Positions 17,357 to 26,331 of a stretch of DNA of 64,000 bases are shown piece after piece. Numbering within the stretch: the stretch's first letter is position 1; each line of letters begins with the position of its first letter. Made by a program: the position numbers and the translations under genes. The notes under the pieces are model-generated. The model did not search any database. It was not told where the DNA came from and saw nothing but the letters and a program-made list of their open reading frames with translations. Source of the stretch: an uncultured Verrucomicrobiota bacterium (lineage in GTDB: Bacteria > Verrucomicrobiota > Verrucomicrobiia > Limisphaerales > UBA9464); NCBI GenBank assembly GCA_903939515.1, contig CAJAHH010000012.1, positions 33,572 to 97,571 on the forward strand, written 5' to 3'.

Positions 17357-20300
17357 TTAAGAGCCATCCGGCCCACGCCGCAGCAACCGACGGCCCCAGT
17401 CGTCGAAAATCGCATAACTCACCGGCGTGACGAGGAGCGTCAACAACAGACAGAGCATCTGACCGCCGATGATCACCTTGGCCATCGAGGCCCGCCCCGC
17501 CGCACCGGGACCCACGCCCAGCGCGATGGGAATCATCGACGCGACCAGCAACAACGTGGTCATGAGGATGGGTCGCAACCGAACCTGATTGGCCTCGAGG
17601 ATGGCCTCATCCCGAGGCACCCCCCGCTCCCGGAGCACCCGCGTGTAGTCGATTTGCATGATGCCGTTTTTCTTCACGATACCCACCAACATGAAGAGCC
17701 CGAAAATGGCATAGATATTGAGCTGCTCATTGATCAAGACCATCCAAGCCAACGCGAAGGGCAACGACAACGGAACCGCCAACAAGATTGAGATGGGATA
17801 GATGAAGTGCTCGAACTGGGCCGCCAACACCATGTACATGAAGATGACCGCCACCAGGAAGGCCATCAGGAAGTTGGTCAAGGTCTCCCGCAACTGCTTG
17901 GCGCGCCCCACCATTACCATCTGGTACTCCGGCGGAAGATCCATCCGGGCCACCACTCGCTCGACCTCCTGCACCGCCTCGCCCAGGGAATAAGTCCCCA
18001 AATTGGCCACCAAGGTCACGCGGCGCTGACGCTGGAAACGATCAATCTGGTTGGGGCCACGGGCTTCTTCAAAGCGAACGAAATTGCCCAAGGGCACCAT
18101 CTCGGGCCGAAGGCTGGAAGTCGCGCTAGGACGGGTGCGAACGAACACCTGCTGCAACGCCTCGGCGGTCCCTCGATGGGCGGCATCCGCCCGCAGCCAC
18201 ACGTCGTACTGTTCATCCTTCTCCTTAAACACCCCGATGATTTCGCCGCCCACCAAGGTTCGCAGCGTGGCCGCAATGTCGGTGATGTGCAGACCAAACT
18301 GGCTGGCCTTATCTCGATCGATGTGGACTTGCAGCTCCGGCTTTCGGTTGGACAGGGTTGTGTCGACATCAGCCAGGCCCGGATTTTGGCGCAACTCCTT
18401 CACCAGCGCCTCGGAATAGGCCGTCAGGCGTTCCAAGTCGGGGCCCATCAAGTTGAAAGACAACTCCGCGCTGCGTCCGCCGCCACCACCCAAAGGAGAA
18501 ATAGCCCCCACTGAGGAGCGCACATCCGGGTACCGCGCCACCACGCCACGGGCCTTGGTCATCGCCTCCAATTGCCCCCAGCGGCGAGACGTGCCACGCA
18601 GTTGGTCAATCAGCCCGCCCAACTCTGGGAGGCGGCAGTAGATATTGGCCTGGGTCACATCCCCCTCACCCTTCCCCACACGCCCCCCGATCGGTCCGAT
18701 CGTGACCAAAGTATCGGTGATGGCCACCTGGTCCCCGATACGAATCGCCTTGAGCTGAACCTCCACCTCAGCGGTCAGTGCGGCCGCCTGTTCCATGCCA
18801 CTGCCTTCCGGAAGCGTGAGGTTGACCTCGAACTCACTGGAGTCATCCATGGGCATGAAGGTGAACCGACTGGCCTTGAGCAGCGGCCAGATGGAGACCA
18901 CACAGGCCAGGCTCAACGACATGATCACCCACCGGTGGCGCAGACTCCACCGAAGCACGACCAAGTACTGGTAGCCGATCCACATCATCCAAGGCCCGCC
19001 GTGGGCTTTCTTCAGGCGATCGGCCTCGTCGCGGGATCTGCGCAAAAAGCGGGCCGCCAGCATGGGCGTGAGCGTGAAACTCACGAAGAGCGACACGAGG
19101 ATAGCGAAGGCCACCGTGACCCCGTAACTGCTGAAGAACATGCCCGTGCGGCCCTTCATGAAGGCCAGCGGCAAGAAGATCACCACCAGCGACAACGTGG
19201 TCGCCAACACCGCCAGAGCGATCTCGCGGGTGCCCTGACGGGCCGCCTCCAGCGGGCCCAACCCATGCTCTTCCATGGTCCGATAGATGTTTTCCAAGAC
19301 CACGATCGCATCATCGATCACCACGCCGACAGCGAAGGTCAGCGCGAGCATGGTGGAATTGTTAATGGTGTACCCCATGACCCGCATGAGAGCGAAGGTC
19401 GCAACAATGGAGGTCGGTATGGCGATGCTCGCGATGACGGTGCTGCGCCAGTCGTGCATGAACGCAAAAACCGTTAAGGCCACCAGCACCATGCCCAGCA
19501 CCAGGTGGAAGGAAATCTCACCCAAATTGCGTCGGATAAAGCGCGACTGATCGCGGATGACCGTCAGCGTGACATCCGGAGGGAGCACCGATTTCAACTC
19601 GTCCATCCGAGCCATCAGAGCGTCGATCAGCCGGACGGTGTTGGATCCGCTCTGCTTGCGAACCACCAGTGTGATCGAGTTGGTACCATTCAGCCGGGAC
19701 AACGTCCGAGGCTCCTCGATGTCATCGGTGACTCTGGCCACCTGACCGAGGTAAATGGGTTGCCCACCCGGATCGGCGATGATCAGGCGCTCGAAGGAAG
19801 CCACGGACTCCATCCGGCCCAGAGTTCTCAGCACCCACTCGCGGCCGGACTGCTGCACCCTGCCACCAGGGATTTCCACGTTCTGCTCCATCAAGGCCTT
19901 GCGAACATCACCGATATCGAGGCCGAACTGGCGGAGGCGATCGGGATCCACGGCCACCTGCACCGCCCGCACCCGCGATCCGATCAATTGGATCGCCCCA
20001 ACATCCTGCACGGTTTCCAAGTTCTCCTTGAGACGCCGATCCACCAGAAAGGTCAACTCCTTGAGGTCCCGGGGCGAGCTGACTGCCACCGAAAAAACCG
20101 GGGTCGCATCCACCTCGAACTTGTCCACGATGGGCGTCTCCGTACCCGGGGGGAGTCGCGACAGGATCGAGTTAACCTTGTCCCGGACGTCCTGGGCGGC
20201 CAGGTCCCGATTCCGCTCCAAGAAGAACTGCGCCGTGATCGAGGACACCCCTTCCCGGCTGGAAGAACTCAGCTCCTCAATGCCTTCCACGGTGTTGATG

Positions 20301-20572
20301 ATTTCCTCCATCGGCTGAGTGATGCCGGTTTCGATCTCCTCGGGCGAGGCCCCCCGCAAGGTGGTGCTGACGGTGATAATGGGCAGTTCCACATTGGGAA
20401 TTTGCTCGACCCCCAACTCGCGGTACGCAAACCACCCCACAACGATCAACAAGACGTTGAGCATCGTGGCGAAAACCGGCCGCCGGATGCAGATATCGGC
20501 CAACCCGCCCCCCAAAACCTGTTCTTTGGGTTGTGGATGGGGAGTCCCGTCGGTACCCGTTGAAGCACTCAT
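17357..20572 (-). CDS. RND-family multidrug/solute efflux pump (AcrB/MdtB type)
   Basis: Inner-membrane proton-driven exporter of 1,071 aa, the usual HAE-1 RND length. The cytoplasmic-to-membrane start reads IRRPVFATMLNVLLIVVGWF. The first porter region contains FELERNRDL-like coupling segments. The proton-relay aspartates sit in TM4 (AVGVVIDDAIVVLENIYR). The second half starts near residue 540, and the C-terminal helices contain IVKKNGIMQIDYT and the TTLLLVASMIPIAL segment. Its start overlaps the stop of the upstream adaptor gene by 4 bp, so adaptor and pump form a translationally coupled operon. No outer-membrane TolC-like gene is present nearby. Substrate range is unknown. Confidence 0.93.
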   Translation of the reverse strand: MSASTGTDGTPHPQPKEQVLGGGLADICIRRPVFATMLNVLLIVVGWFAYRELGVEQIPNVELPIITVSTTLRGASPEEIETGITQPMEEIINTVEGIEELSSSSREGVSSITAQFFLERNRDLAAQDVRDKVNSILSRLPPGTETPIVDKFEVDATPVFSVAVSSPRDLKELTFLVDRRLKENLETVQDVGAIQLIGSRVRAVQVAVDPDRLRQFGLDIGDVRKALMEQNVEIPGGRVQQSGREWVLRTLGRMESVASFERLIIADPGGQPIYLGQVARVTDDIEEPRTLSRLNGTNSITLVVRKQSGSNTVRLIDALMARMDELKSVLPPDVTLTVIRDQSRFIRRNLGEISFHLVLGMVLVALTVFAFMHDWRSTVIASIAIPTSIVATFALMRVMGYTINNSTMLALTFAVGVVIDDAIVVLENIYRTMEEHGLGPLEAARQGTREIALAVLATTLSLVVIFLPLAFMKGRTGMFFSSYGVTVAFAILVSLFVSFTLTPMLAARFLRRSRDEADRLKKAHGGPWMMWIGYQYLVVLRWSLRHRWVIMSLSLACVVSIWPLLKASRFTFMPMDDSSEFEVNLTLPEGSGMEQAAALTAEVEVQLKAIRIGDQVAITDTLVTIGPIGGRVGKGEGDVTQANIYCRLPELGGLIDQLRGTSRRWGQLEAMTKARGVVARYPDVRSSVGAISPLGGGGGRSAELSFNLMGPDLERLTAYSEALVKELRQNPGLADVDTTLSNRKPELQVHIDRDKASQFGLHITDIAATLRTLVGGEIIGVFKEKDEQYDVWLRADAAHRGTAEALQQVFVRTRPSATSSLRPEMVPLGNFVRFEEARGPNQIDRFQRQRRVTLVANLGTYSLGEAVQEVERVVARMDLPPEYQMVMVGRAKQLRETLTNFLMAFLVAVIFMYMVLAAQFEHFIYPISILLAVPLSLPFALAWMVLINEQLNIYAIFGLFMLVGIVKKNGIMQIDYTRVLRERGVPRDEAILEANQVRLRPILMTTLLLVASMIPIALGVGPGAAGRASMAKVIIGGQMLCLLLTLLVTPVSYAIFDDWGRRLLRRGPDGS

Positions 20573-21642
20573 CGCCGAACCTCCACCACCATGCCGTCGG
20601 CCAATTTTAAGTGACCGCTGGTGACGACCGATTCTCCCTCGGAAAGGCCCGACACAATCTCGAACCGATCACCCAAGACCCGGCCCGTCTTCACCACCCG
20701 CGATTGGGCAGCCCCCTCCTTGACGATGAACACCCGAGAGACTCCCGACGAGGAAAGCACCGAAACCACAGGGACCACGCGGGTCGGGACGGCCCGCTCC
20801 AGAACCAATTCTCCCCGAGCAAAAGTGCCCGCCTTGAGCAGTCGTTCGACATTGGGAACCAAGGCACCGAAATCAAACATTCGGGTGGTGAGATTGACCT
20901 GGGGGCTAATGAGGAACACCTGACCTTCAAAACGCCGGCCAGGATAGGCATCCACGGAAAACACCACAGGCAGATCGCGCACCACCTGAGGGCCGAAGCT
21001 TTCCGGGGCCTGCGCGATGAACTTCAAGACCCCATCATTGACCATGCGGAAAAGCGGTGAACCAGGACGCACAAAGTCTCCAGCCGAAGCAATCCGATCG
21101 GCCACAGCCGCATCAAACGGGGCGCGAATCCGACTGCGGTCGACATTCAACTCGGCCACGGCCAAGGTCGCCTCCGCCGCCTTCAACGCCGCCCGAGTCT
21201 GGTCGGCTTGAGCCTCGGCCAAATCCAAATCTGCCGGAGCGGCGATACCCGTTTTGAGCAGGACTTGTTGTCGATGGAGTTCCTGTTCGGCCCCATGTGC
21301 CAGGGCCCTCGATTGCTCCACCCGTGCCTCGGCCTGATGAGCCAACGCCGTGTAGGAATCGGTGTCGATCCTAGCCAACTCCTGACCTGCCTTCACCCGG
21401 TCTCCGAACTCGACGAGCGTGCGCTCTAACTTGCCTTCCACCTCCGCAGAAACCAGGGCCGAATCTTTGGCGTACAGCGTGCCGACGATGGGCAAGGTGC
21501 GGTCCACCGACTGGATCACCACCGGGGCCACAGTCACCGGAATGGGCACCGGAGCCTTCGGCGCACGCGAGACGGGAGCCTCCTGTGAACATCCTAACCC
21601 CGCACACAGCGCGAGAAGCCATAACGTTGAAACAAACTTCAT
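20569..21642 (-). CDS. RND efflux periplasmic adaptor (membrane fusion lipoprotein)
   Basis: Membrane-fusion protein (357 aa) linking the RND pump to an outer-membrane channel. It starts with a lipoprotein signal ending LCAGLGC, so Cys18 is the likely lipidation site. Next come a lipoyl/barrel-sandwich half (LVSAEVEGKLERTLVEFGD), an alpha-helical hairpin (about 90-150, heptad-like 'LAHQAEARVEQSRALAHGAEQEL') and the second lipoyl half IRAPFDAAVADRIASAGDFV. The beta-barrel and membrane-proximal domains follow and end LADGMVVEVRR. It is coupled to the downstream pump gene by a 4-bp overlap. Confidence 0.92.
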   Translation of the reverse strand: MKFVSTLWLLALCAGLGCSQEAPVSRAPKAPVPIPVTVAPVVIQSVDRTLPIVGTLYAKDSALVSAEVEGKLERTLVEFGDRVKAGQELARIDTDSYTALAHQAEARVEQSRALAHGAEQELHRQQVLLKTGIAAPADLDLAEAQADQTRAALKAAEATLAVAELNVDRSRIRAPFDAAVADRIASAGDFVRPGSPLFRMVNDGVLKFIAQAPESFGPQVVRDLPVVFSVDAYPGRRFEGQVFLISPQVNLTTRMFDFGALVPNVERLLKAGTFARGELVLERAVPTRVVPVVSVLSSSGVSRVFIVKEGAAQSRVVKTGRVLGDRFEIVSGLSEGESVVTSGHLKLADGMVVEVRR

Positions 21643-21813
21643 CGGAAGTCCTAAAACCTATCCCAAACCAAGAGCCATTGGCATCGGAAACTCGATCCGC
21701 ACAGAAAGCAAAAACACATCCAAAGCCCCGCTTAGCCCGAAGCATCGTCTTTGGGAAACCCTCCCCAGCATTGACCGCAGAGTCTGGAAGCTCTGGGGCG
21801 GCCTCCGAGCGAG

Positions 21814-21849
21814 GGCTTTTCTGCCGGAGTAGGCTTTTCTGCCGGAGTA
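21814..21849. repeat. 18-bp tandem duplication
   Basis: The unit GGCTTTTCTGCCGGAGTA occurs twice in direct succession in the 259-bp divergent intergenic region between the RND adaptor (minus) and the small conserved gene at 21902 (plus). No gene is seen in this gap. Confidence 0.85.
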
Positions 21850-21901
21850 ATTGGATAAGCCTCCGATTTGCCTGTCCGGAGTTTTCGAGAGACCCTGAAT
21901 C

Positions 21902-22291
21902 GTGTCGCGTCTCCACCCCCATCCCCAACTTGAGAAACTCCGGGAGGCTTTGCTGGAACTTCATAAGACCCTCGTGGATTCCGAACGGGTCGGCTACGAA
22001 GCGGCCCTGGGGCCAATTCCCTCGCCAAATCACTTTCTGCGCCTGCTCTCAAGTGACCCTTGGTTTGCTTGGTTGCTGCCGCTCTCTGGCCTGATCGTCA
22101 CCATCGACGAAGCGTTGGATCGGCGCATACCCCTCTCACCCAAAGAAGCTCAAGGCTTGCTCACACAAACCCGCCGACTGCTGGTCGCCTCGGAGGAAGG
22201 TCATGGCTTTCCTCGCAGCTACTTCGAGGCCCTGCAACGCGATCCCGACGTGATCTTCGCCCACTCGAGGGTGGTCCTCCTGCTGCGCTGA
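21902..22291 (+). CDS. Conserved small protein of unknown function
   Basis: A 129-residue, mostly helical soluble protein. The start is a GTG at 21902 (frame MSRLHPHPQLEKLREALLEL). The central segment FLRLLSSDPWFAWLLPLSGL followed by IVTIDEAL looks strongly conserved in style: a short-helix bundle with a DPWFAWL motif and an acidic DEALD. I recognise this general pattern from uncharacterised proteins in Proteobacteria and Acidobacteria but cannot name a family. No signal peptide or membrane helix. It stands alone between the RND operon and a repeat family A copy. Confidence 0.62.
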   Translation: MSRLHPHPQLEKLREALLELHKTLVDSERVGYEAALGPIPSPNHFLRLLSSDPWFAWLLPLSGLIVTIDEALDRRIPLSPKEAQGLLTQTRRLLVASEEGHGFPRSYFEALQRDPDVIFAHSRVVLLLR

Positions 22292-22299
22292 GCTCAATC

Positions 22300-22440
22300 G
22301 ATGGCGTTGGAAGGAACGCGAGGGCGTCACGAATTCTTCCGCGAAGCGAAGTGAGAGCCGGGCGCAGGCCCGTGGGCGGTCCGCAACGAGCCAACAACCC
22401 AGCTCTTGCGGAAGACGATGCCGGCGGCGCGGCCGATCCC
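22300..22440 (+). repeat. Dispersed repeat family A, copy 3
   Basis: Intergenic repeat with the family start (GATGGCGTTGG, ACGAATTCTTCCGCG) and the distinctive end CAACCCAGCTCTTGCGGAAG, shared with copies at 45.0 and 49.7 kb. It fills the gap between the small gene at 21902 and the 3' end of the DUF885 gene. No gene is supported here. Confidence 0.55.
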
Positions 22441-22547
22441 ATTAAAATTGTTCCAGCGGAGCGGAGGGTGCAGAACTGCAGAAGGAATCGAGGGGACTTT
22501 CAGAAACCCCTCCTCGCCTCCTTCCAGGCAACAATTCTCACACTCCT

Positions 22548-24311
22548 TCAACGAGCCTCTTTCAATCGAGTCCGCACCAATTCCGGAAGGTATTTGGTCG
22601 GCACCGAACCGTGCGAAATCACGGCTTCGTGATAGCGCCCCAGTTCGAACCGATCGCCCAACTCCCGCTCGATTTGCTGCCTGAGCCGATAATGAGCCAT
22701 CCGGCCCACGAAATAGGTGCTGAGCTGAGTGCTGGTCTGCTTGGCGCGAATCAGTTTAAGACGGGCCTCGCCCTCCGACTGAAAGGCACCCTCCACCATC
22801 AACTTCATCGCGGCCTCATCGGTCATGCCGCTGCAATGGAGCCGGTGGTCCAGGATCGCATTGACCACGGCCCGCAGGTAGAATTTCAGCTGCATCAACC
22901 GCACCCGCAGATCCCCATCGGCATAGCCTTGATCGAGCATCATCTGCTCGGTGTACACCGCCCAACCCTCGACAAAGGCACCCGATTGGAGCACCCGGCG
23001 GATGGGTGAGGTAGATCGATTGGCATACTCCAACTGCACATAATGCCCCGGGTAGGCCTCATGGATCGTCAGGATCTGGAGCATGTGCTCGTTGTATTCC
23101 TCCAAGAAACTCCGCACCCGATCGGGCCCCCAGTCGGCCAACGGCGGGCTGACCGCATAGAAACTTACGGCCGCCGGATCCAACGGAGGGGCCGACTCCA
23201 TGTAGGCCAGTGAATTGCCGCGCTTGAACTCAGGCATTTCGATGACCTGGCAGCGGTCCGGATCCGGCAATCGCAAGATGTCCCGTTCGCGAATGAACGT
23301 CTTGATGCGATCCACCGAGGCGCGCGCATCGGAGACCAAGGTCTCGGCGGCCCCATGTTCCTGGCTCACGGCCTGGATCACCCGCGCCACCAGCAGTCGG
23401 CGTCCTTCGGTGTCATCCGGCGGCAACGCCTGCCTCGGGAAATAGCGGCTCCACAACTGCCGAGAGATGACCCGCAACTCGCCGTTCACGCGGGAGAATT
23501 CCGATTCGGCATCGGCCAGCACCTGATCGGCCCCGACTCCGGCATCAAGGACCCATTCGAGTTTCTGGGCGAAGCGCTTCCGGCCCAACCGCCACTGGCC
23601 CGTGGCCCGGGGCATGAGGTCTTTTTCGAGAAACTCCTGATACCGCTTCAAACGGGTCACCACAGGCGCGGCCGCCGCCCGGAGTTCGGCCCGTTGCGGT
23701 GTTTCGCCGGCCAGTTCCAAGACCTCCGACTCGTAGAACGCGATGGCCCCCTTGTTCTGCCGGATCGCCGTCTCAAGAATGGACCGGGGCGGATTGCTCA
23801 ACGTGCGTTCGGCCTCGTCCAGAATGGCGGGGATCTTGCGCATCCGGGCGATGGCATTTCGAATATTGTCCTCTTTCGGCCGCGTGGATTGGGCCAGCAG
23901 CGAATAGACGCTGTCGCTCACGTAGCTGCCATAAACCCGGGGATCCTCCTCGAAGGGGCGGGTGTTGTCGTTGAGCCACAGCGACGCTTGGAGATCGTGG
24001 CGGAAGATCTCGAAATCAATCTGACTGTCCCGGCTCAGGGCCCGATACTCTACTGCCTTGGGCAAGGCTTTCAGCGTGGCCCGCGTCTCTGCCACCCATC
24101 GGGCCCGGGAGGCTTTCGAGACATCCTCCAATTGGTCATCGAATCGGTGATCACCCAGAAGCGTGGCCGTGGTTGGCTCCAACCGGAACGACGTATCGAG
24201 GCGCCGCTGGTAGAAGGCCCGCAGCGCCGCATCGGCATCCGCCGCCGCACCCGCCAGCGGAACCAGCGCCACTGCGATACCCACCGCCCACCGCAACGAT
24301 TGCCACATCAT
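22548..24311 (-). CDS. Secreted DUF885-family protein (zinc-peptidase-like)
   Basis: Exported protein of 587 aa. The start is set at the ATG pair 24311/24308, because a signal peptide (MMWQSLRWAVGIAVALVPLA, cleaved after AGAAADA) follows. An open frame continues upstream to 25004 but shows no family similarity and overlaps a plus-strand toxin-like gene. The DUF885 domain spans most of the chain. It contains the gluzincin-like motif HEAYPGHYVQLEYA near residue 425 (HExxxH-type with a downstream region supplying further ligands), a WAVYTEQMMLDQGY segment and FLLRAVV-type helices at the end. DUF885 is thought to be a metallopeptidase clan member; the substrate is unknown. Confidence 0.85.
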   Translation of the reverse strand: MMWQSLRWAVGIAVALVPLAGAAADADAALRAFYQRRLDTSFRLEPTTATLLGDHRFDDQLEDVSKASRARWVAETRATLKALPKAVEYRALSRDSQIDFEIFRHDLQASLWLNDNTRPFEEDPRVYGSYVSDSVYSLLAQSTRPKEDNIRNAIARMRKIPAILDEAERTLSNPPRSILETAIRQNKGAIAFYESEVLELAGETPQRAELRAAAAPVVTRLKRYQEFLEKDLMPRATGQWRLGRKRFAQKLEWVLDAGVGADQVLADAESEFSRVNGELRVISRQLWSRYFPRQALPPDDTEGRRLLVARVIQAVSQEHGAAETLVSDARASVDRIKTFIRERDILRLPDPDRCQVIEMPEFKRGNSLAYMESAPPLDPAAVSFYAVSPPLADWGPDRVRSFLEEYNEHMLQILTIHEAYPGHYVQLEYANRSTSPIRRVLQSGAFVEGWAVYTEQMMLDQGYADGDLRVRLMQLKFYLRAVVNAILDHRLHCSGMTDEAAMKLMVEGAFQSEGEARLKLIRAKQTSTQLSTYFVGRMAHYRLRQQIERELGDRFELGRYHEAVISHGSVPTKYLPELVRTRLKEAR

Positions 24312-24411
24312 CCGTGCATGAAACCTGATCTCCCACCCGCGCGCCAAGCCTATCCCGGCCGGAGGCGCATCCTTCGACGCCTCCCAGGTGCCCGTCCGAA
24401 ACCGAGCCCCG

Positions 24412-24560
24412 TTGGCCAATCGTCCTGAATTCGAGCTGCACGGAATTCGACTGAAAGATCTCGTCCAGAACCGCGTATCCTTTGAAGGATGAAGAACGAG
24501 GATCTGATCCCAACGCTCGCGATCCTCCTGCCTGCGCTCAAACACTCGGAGGCCGATTGA
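24412..24560 (+). pseudogene. Broken antitoxin-like small gene upstream of the PemK-like toxin
   Basis: Two short overlapping plus-strand frames appear to be one small gene split by a 1-base loss. The first reads (TTG at 24412) ...EFELHGIRLKDLVQNRVSFEG and ends at TGA 24490-24492. The second starts ATG at 24489 (MKNEDLIPTLAILLPALKH) and stops at 24560, overlapping the toxin start by 3 bases. Adding one base at the GG run (24487-24488) would join them into about 49 residues, a plausible antitoxin size. Identification rests mainly on position before the toxin. No DNA-binding motif can be assigned. Confidence 0.4.
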
Positions 24561-24884
24561 AAGCATGGGAAATCTACACCGCTCGACCTTTTCGGTGAGC
24601 ACCCGTGCGTGCTGGTTTCCAACCAATCGCGCATCGACGCGAAACCGGAAGTTGTCGTCTTGAGCTGCCGTACCATGCGGCCGGCCAACGAGCGGGAACC
24701 CAGAGCGAACGAGGTTCTGTTGGATGAAGCCGACGGTCTCGATCTCAAGACCCTCTGCCGCTGCGATCTCTTGTTCACCCTGGAAAAAGCCAAGCTGGGC
24801 CGTCGCCGAGGCATCGTCACACCGGCACGACGAAACGAAATCGCCCGCCGAATCATCCAAGGACTGGCCATCGCCGGTTTGTAG
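24557..24884 (+). pseudogene. PemK/MazF-family toxin, frameshifted
   Basis: The frame starts TTG at 24557 (MKAWEIYTARPF) and hits TGA at 24596. Removing one T from the run at 24589-24592 continues as GEHPCVLVSNQSRID, then VVVLSC, NEVLLDEADGLD and LKTLCRCDLLFTLEK, ending with RRRGIVTPARRNEIARRII. This is the PemK-like order: an IYT/HPCVLVSN first strand, the 'VLLDEADGL' and 'LCxCD' blocks, and a terminal helix. MazF/PemK proteins are mRNA endoribonucleases. The toxin is inactive as read unless the indel is an assembly error. Lies divergent to the DUF885 gene. Confidence 0.7.
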
Positions 24885-24897
24885 CCCCCTGCCCTGC

Positions 24898-25433
24898 TCA
24901 GGGCGCATGAAAGGGCCGAACCCGGTAGAATCGGCTATTATCCCGAGAGCTGGTGTCGAGGAACACCTCGGAGGAACGGTAGGTTCCGAGCACCGTCCAA
25001 CCACCCAGGTGGGGCGATGCCTCCACTTTCAGGAATCCGCCCAGAGGGCTGGCGACTTTGAAGCTGAACCCGGTCGGTGGAGCGGTCGGCGCCAGCATCC
25101 GGGGAGCCGAAGGCAGAATCGCGGAAGCATTGGCCGCACGTGACGCATCGTGCCCCATCATCGGCCATCCCCCATCGCGATGGGATTAGAAGCCTGGATG
25201 GCGAACAGCTTATCCCACGCACCGATATAGAGGCCGCCCTTGCCGTCCAAGGCCAGAGACGATAGGTCACTTCCTCCGATGGATTTGTAGCTCTTGTCGA
25301 TGGTGCGAAACACGATCGTTCCATCGGCGGCAATCGCTGCTTCGTTGAAGACCACAGCGGAAGGAAACTTGCTGGAGTCTGGAATTCGGGAGTACTCTCT
25401 TAATGTGTCTGGGGTCACGTTCAATGCCATCAA
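24898..25433 (-). pseudogene. Truncated, frameshifted PQQ-like beta-propeller protein
   Basis: Two minus-strand frames overlap at ATGA (25158-25161). The upstream one (25433-25158) carries PQQ/WD-like repeat text AIAADGTIVFRTIDKS and SLALDGKGGLYIGAWDKLFAI. The downstream one (25161-24898) begins MMGHDASR and ends in a Verrucomicrobia-type C-terminus (GGFLKVEASPHLGGW, RFYRVRPF). Restoring one G in the run at 25168-25172 gives AMGGWPMMGHDASRAAN, matching the WPMFRHDxxRTG motif of PQQ-like secreted proteins. So one gene was split by a single-base deletion. The N-terminal part, including any signal peptide, is missing, with sequence changing near 25435-25450. Confidence 0.62.
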
Positions 25434-25596
25434 GCGACGGGAGGCTCAAAGCCGACTGGCCGCTTTGAAGCGATCAGAACGAAGCGCGGCCGCGGCAGAT
25501 GCCCAGCAGGAGCGGGCCTCGCTGGTAGGTGACAGCTCGAAGTGGAGGATCACCAACCTGAAAGCAGCCGCAAAAGCCATGGCTTCGTGGCAATGA
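25405..25596 (+). CDS. Small helical partner of the nucleotidyltransferase gene (possible antitoxin)
   Basis: Small basic, helix-rich frame (about 63 aa from a GTG at 25405; an ATG at 25294 would extend it to 100 aa but into the antisense of the PQQ-like remnant). Visible text is NAIKRREAQSRLAALKRS then KAAAKAMASWQ. Its stop overlaps the ATG of the following nucleotidyltransferase gene (ATGA at 25593-25596), so the two are translationally coupled. In nucleotidyltransferase toxin modules the first small gene is usually the antitoxin; that role here is inferred from order and size only. Confidence 0.42.
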   Translation: MSGVTFNAIKRREAQSRLAALKRSERSAAAADAQQERASLVGDSSKWRITNLKAAAKAMASWQ

Positions 25597-26318
25597 AGTC
25601 GCTGTACCGGCTCGACCAGTTCGACCGGGTGTTGGCACTTCGGAACCGGGACGGTCTTCCTTACCTCCTAATCGGAGGCCAAGCCGTCAACTTCTGGGCG
25701 GGCCTCTACGCCGTCCGCGAATCGGCCCTCGCCGATCTGAAGCCGTTCACCAGCGAAGACATCGACTTCAAAGGCGACAGATCCGATGTCGAACACATTG
25801 CAGAGCAACTGAAGCTCCGCGCGGTTCTACCCGGGAAGGTTGGAATGACAGCCCTAGCAGGCTCCATCCCCTTCACATGGGGAGACATCCAGTCCAACAT
25901 CGAAGTTGTCCGAGTGGTTCCAGGTGCGCCTCAGAACGTGGAGAGCCGGGCAATCCAGGTCGAGGCGAACGGCCAAACCCTTCGGGTCATGGACCCCGTC
26001 TCCCTTTTTGTATCGAAGCTGGAGCTTTGCTCCACGGTTTGCCAAGAGAACCGGCAAGACGTCCGGCACCTGAGGATTCTTGTCCACTGCGTTCGCCATT
26101 TCCTAAGGGACCTGCTCACGGGCGACGGGGAAAACCAGATCGATTCGAGAACCTGGTTGAACATCGTCGGATTCCTGCTGAAGCGGACTGCCACCAAATC
26201 CGCCAAACGGGTCGCCAGGGAAATGGACTTTGATTGGAGCGATCTTCTTCCTTGGGAAGTCCTGAAGACATCCCAGGATCCAAAGCTGACCCGATTTGTC
26301 GAAGACCGCAGGTGGTGA
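25593..26318 (+). CDS. Nucleotidyltransferase-fold protein (AbiEii-like toxin candidate)
   Basis: Cytoplasmic protein of 241 aa with a nucleotidyltransferase-type start: YLLIGGQAVNFWAGLY (the glycine-rich loop with helix) followed by FTSEDIDFKGD, whose D-x-D pair fits the metal site. The rest is a helical C-terminal half (DPVSLFVSKLELCSTV, then DVRHLRILVHCVRHFL) as in DUF1814/AbiEii-type proteins. The ATG at 25593 overlaps the preceding small gene. AbiEii and MenT-type toxins pyridylate or nucleotidylate tRNA, but other members of the fold are housekeeping, so function is inferred only. The ORF is intact although both flanks are gene wrecks. Confidence 0.6.
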   Translation: MKSLYRLDQFDRVLALRNRDGLPYLLIGGQAVNFWAGLYAVRESALADLKPFTSEDIDFKGDRSDVEHIAEQLKLRAVLPGKVGMTALAGSIPFTWGDIQSNIEVVRVVPGAPQNVESRAIQVEANGQTLRVMDPVSLFVSKLELCSTVCQENRQDVRHLRILVHCVRHFLRDLLTGDGENQIDSRTWLNIVGFLLKRTATKSAKRVAREMDFDWSDLLPWEVLKTSQDPKLTRFVEDRRW

Positions 26319-26331
26319 ACCCCTTAGTTTG

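Noticed and set aside
24312..25004. N-terminal extension of the DUF885 gene
   Set aside because: The open frame has no family similarity, precedes the signal peptide start at 24311 and is antisense to PemK-like coding text.
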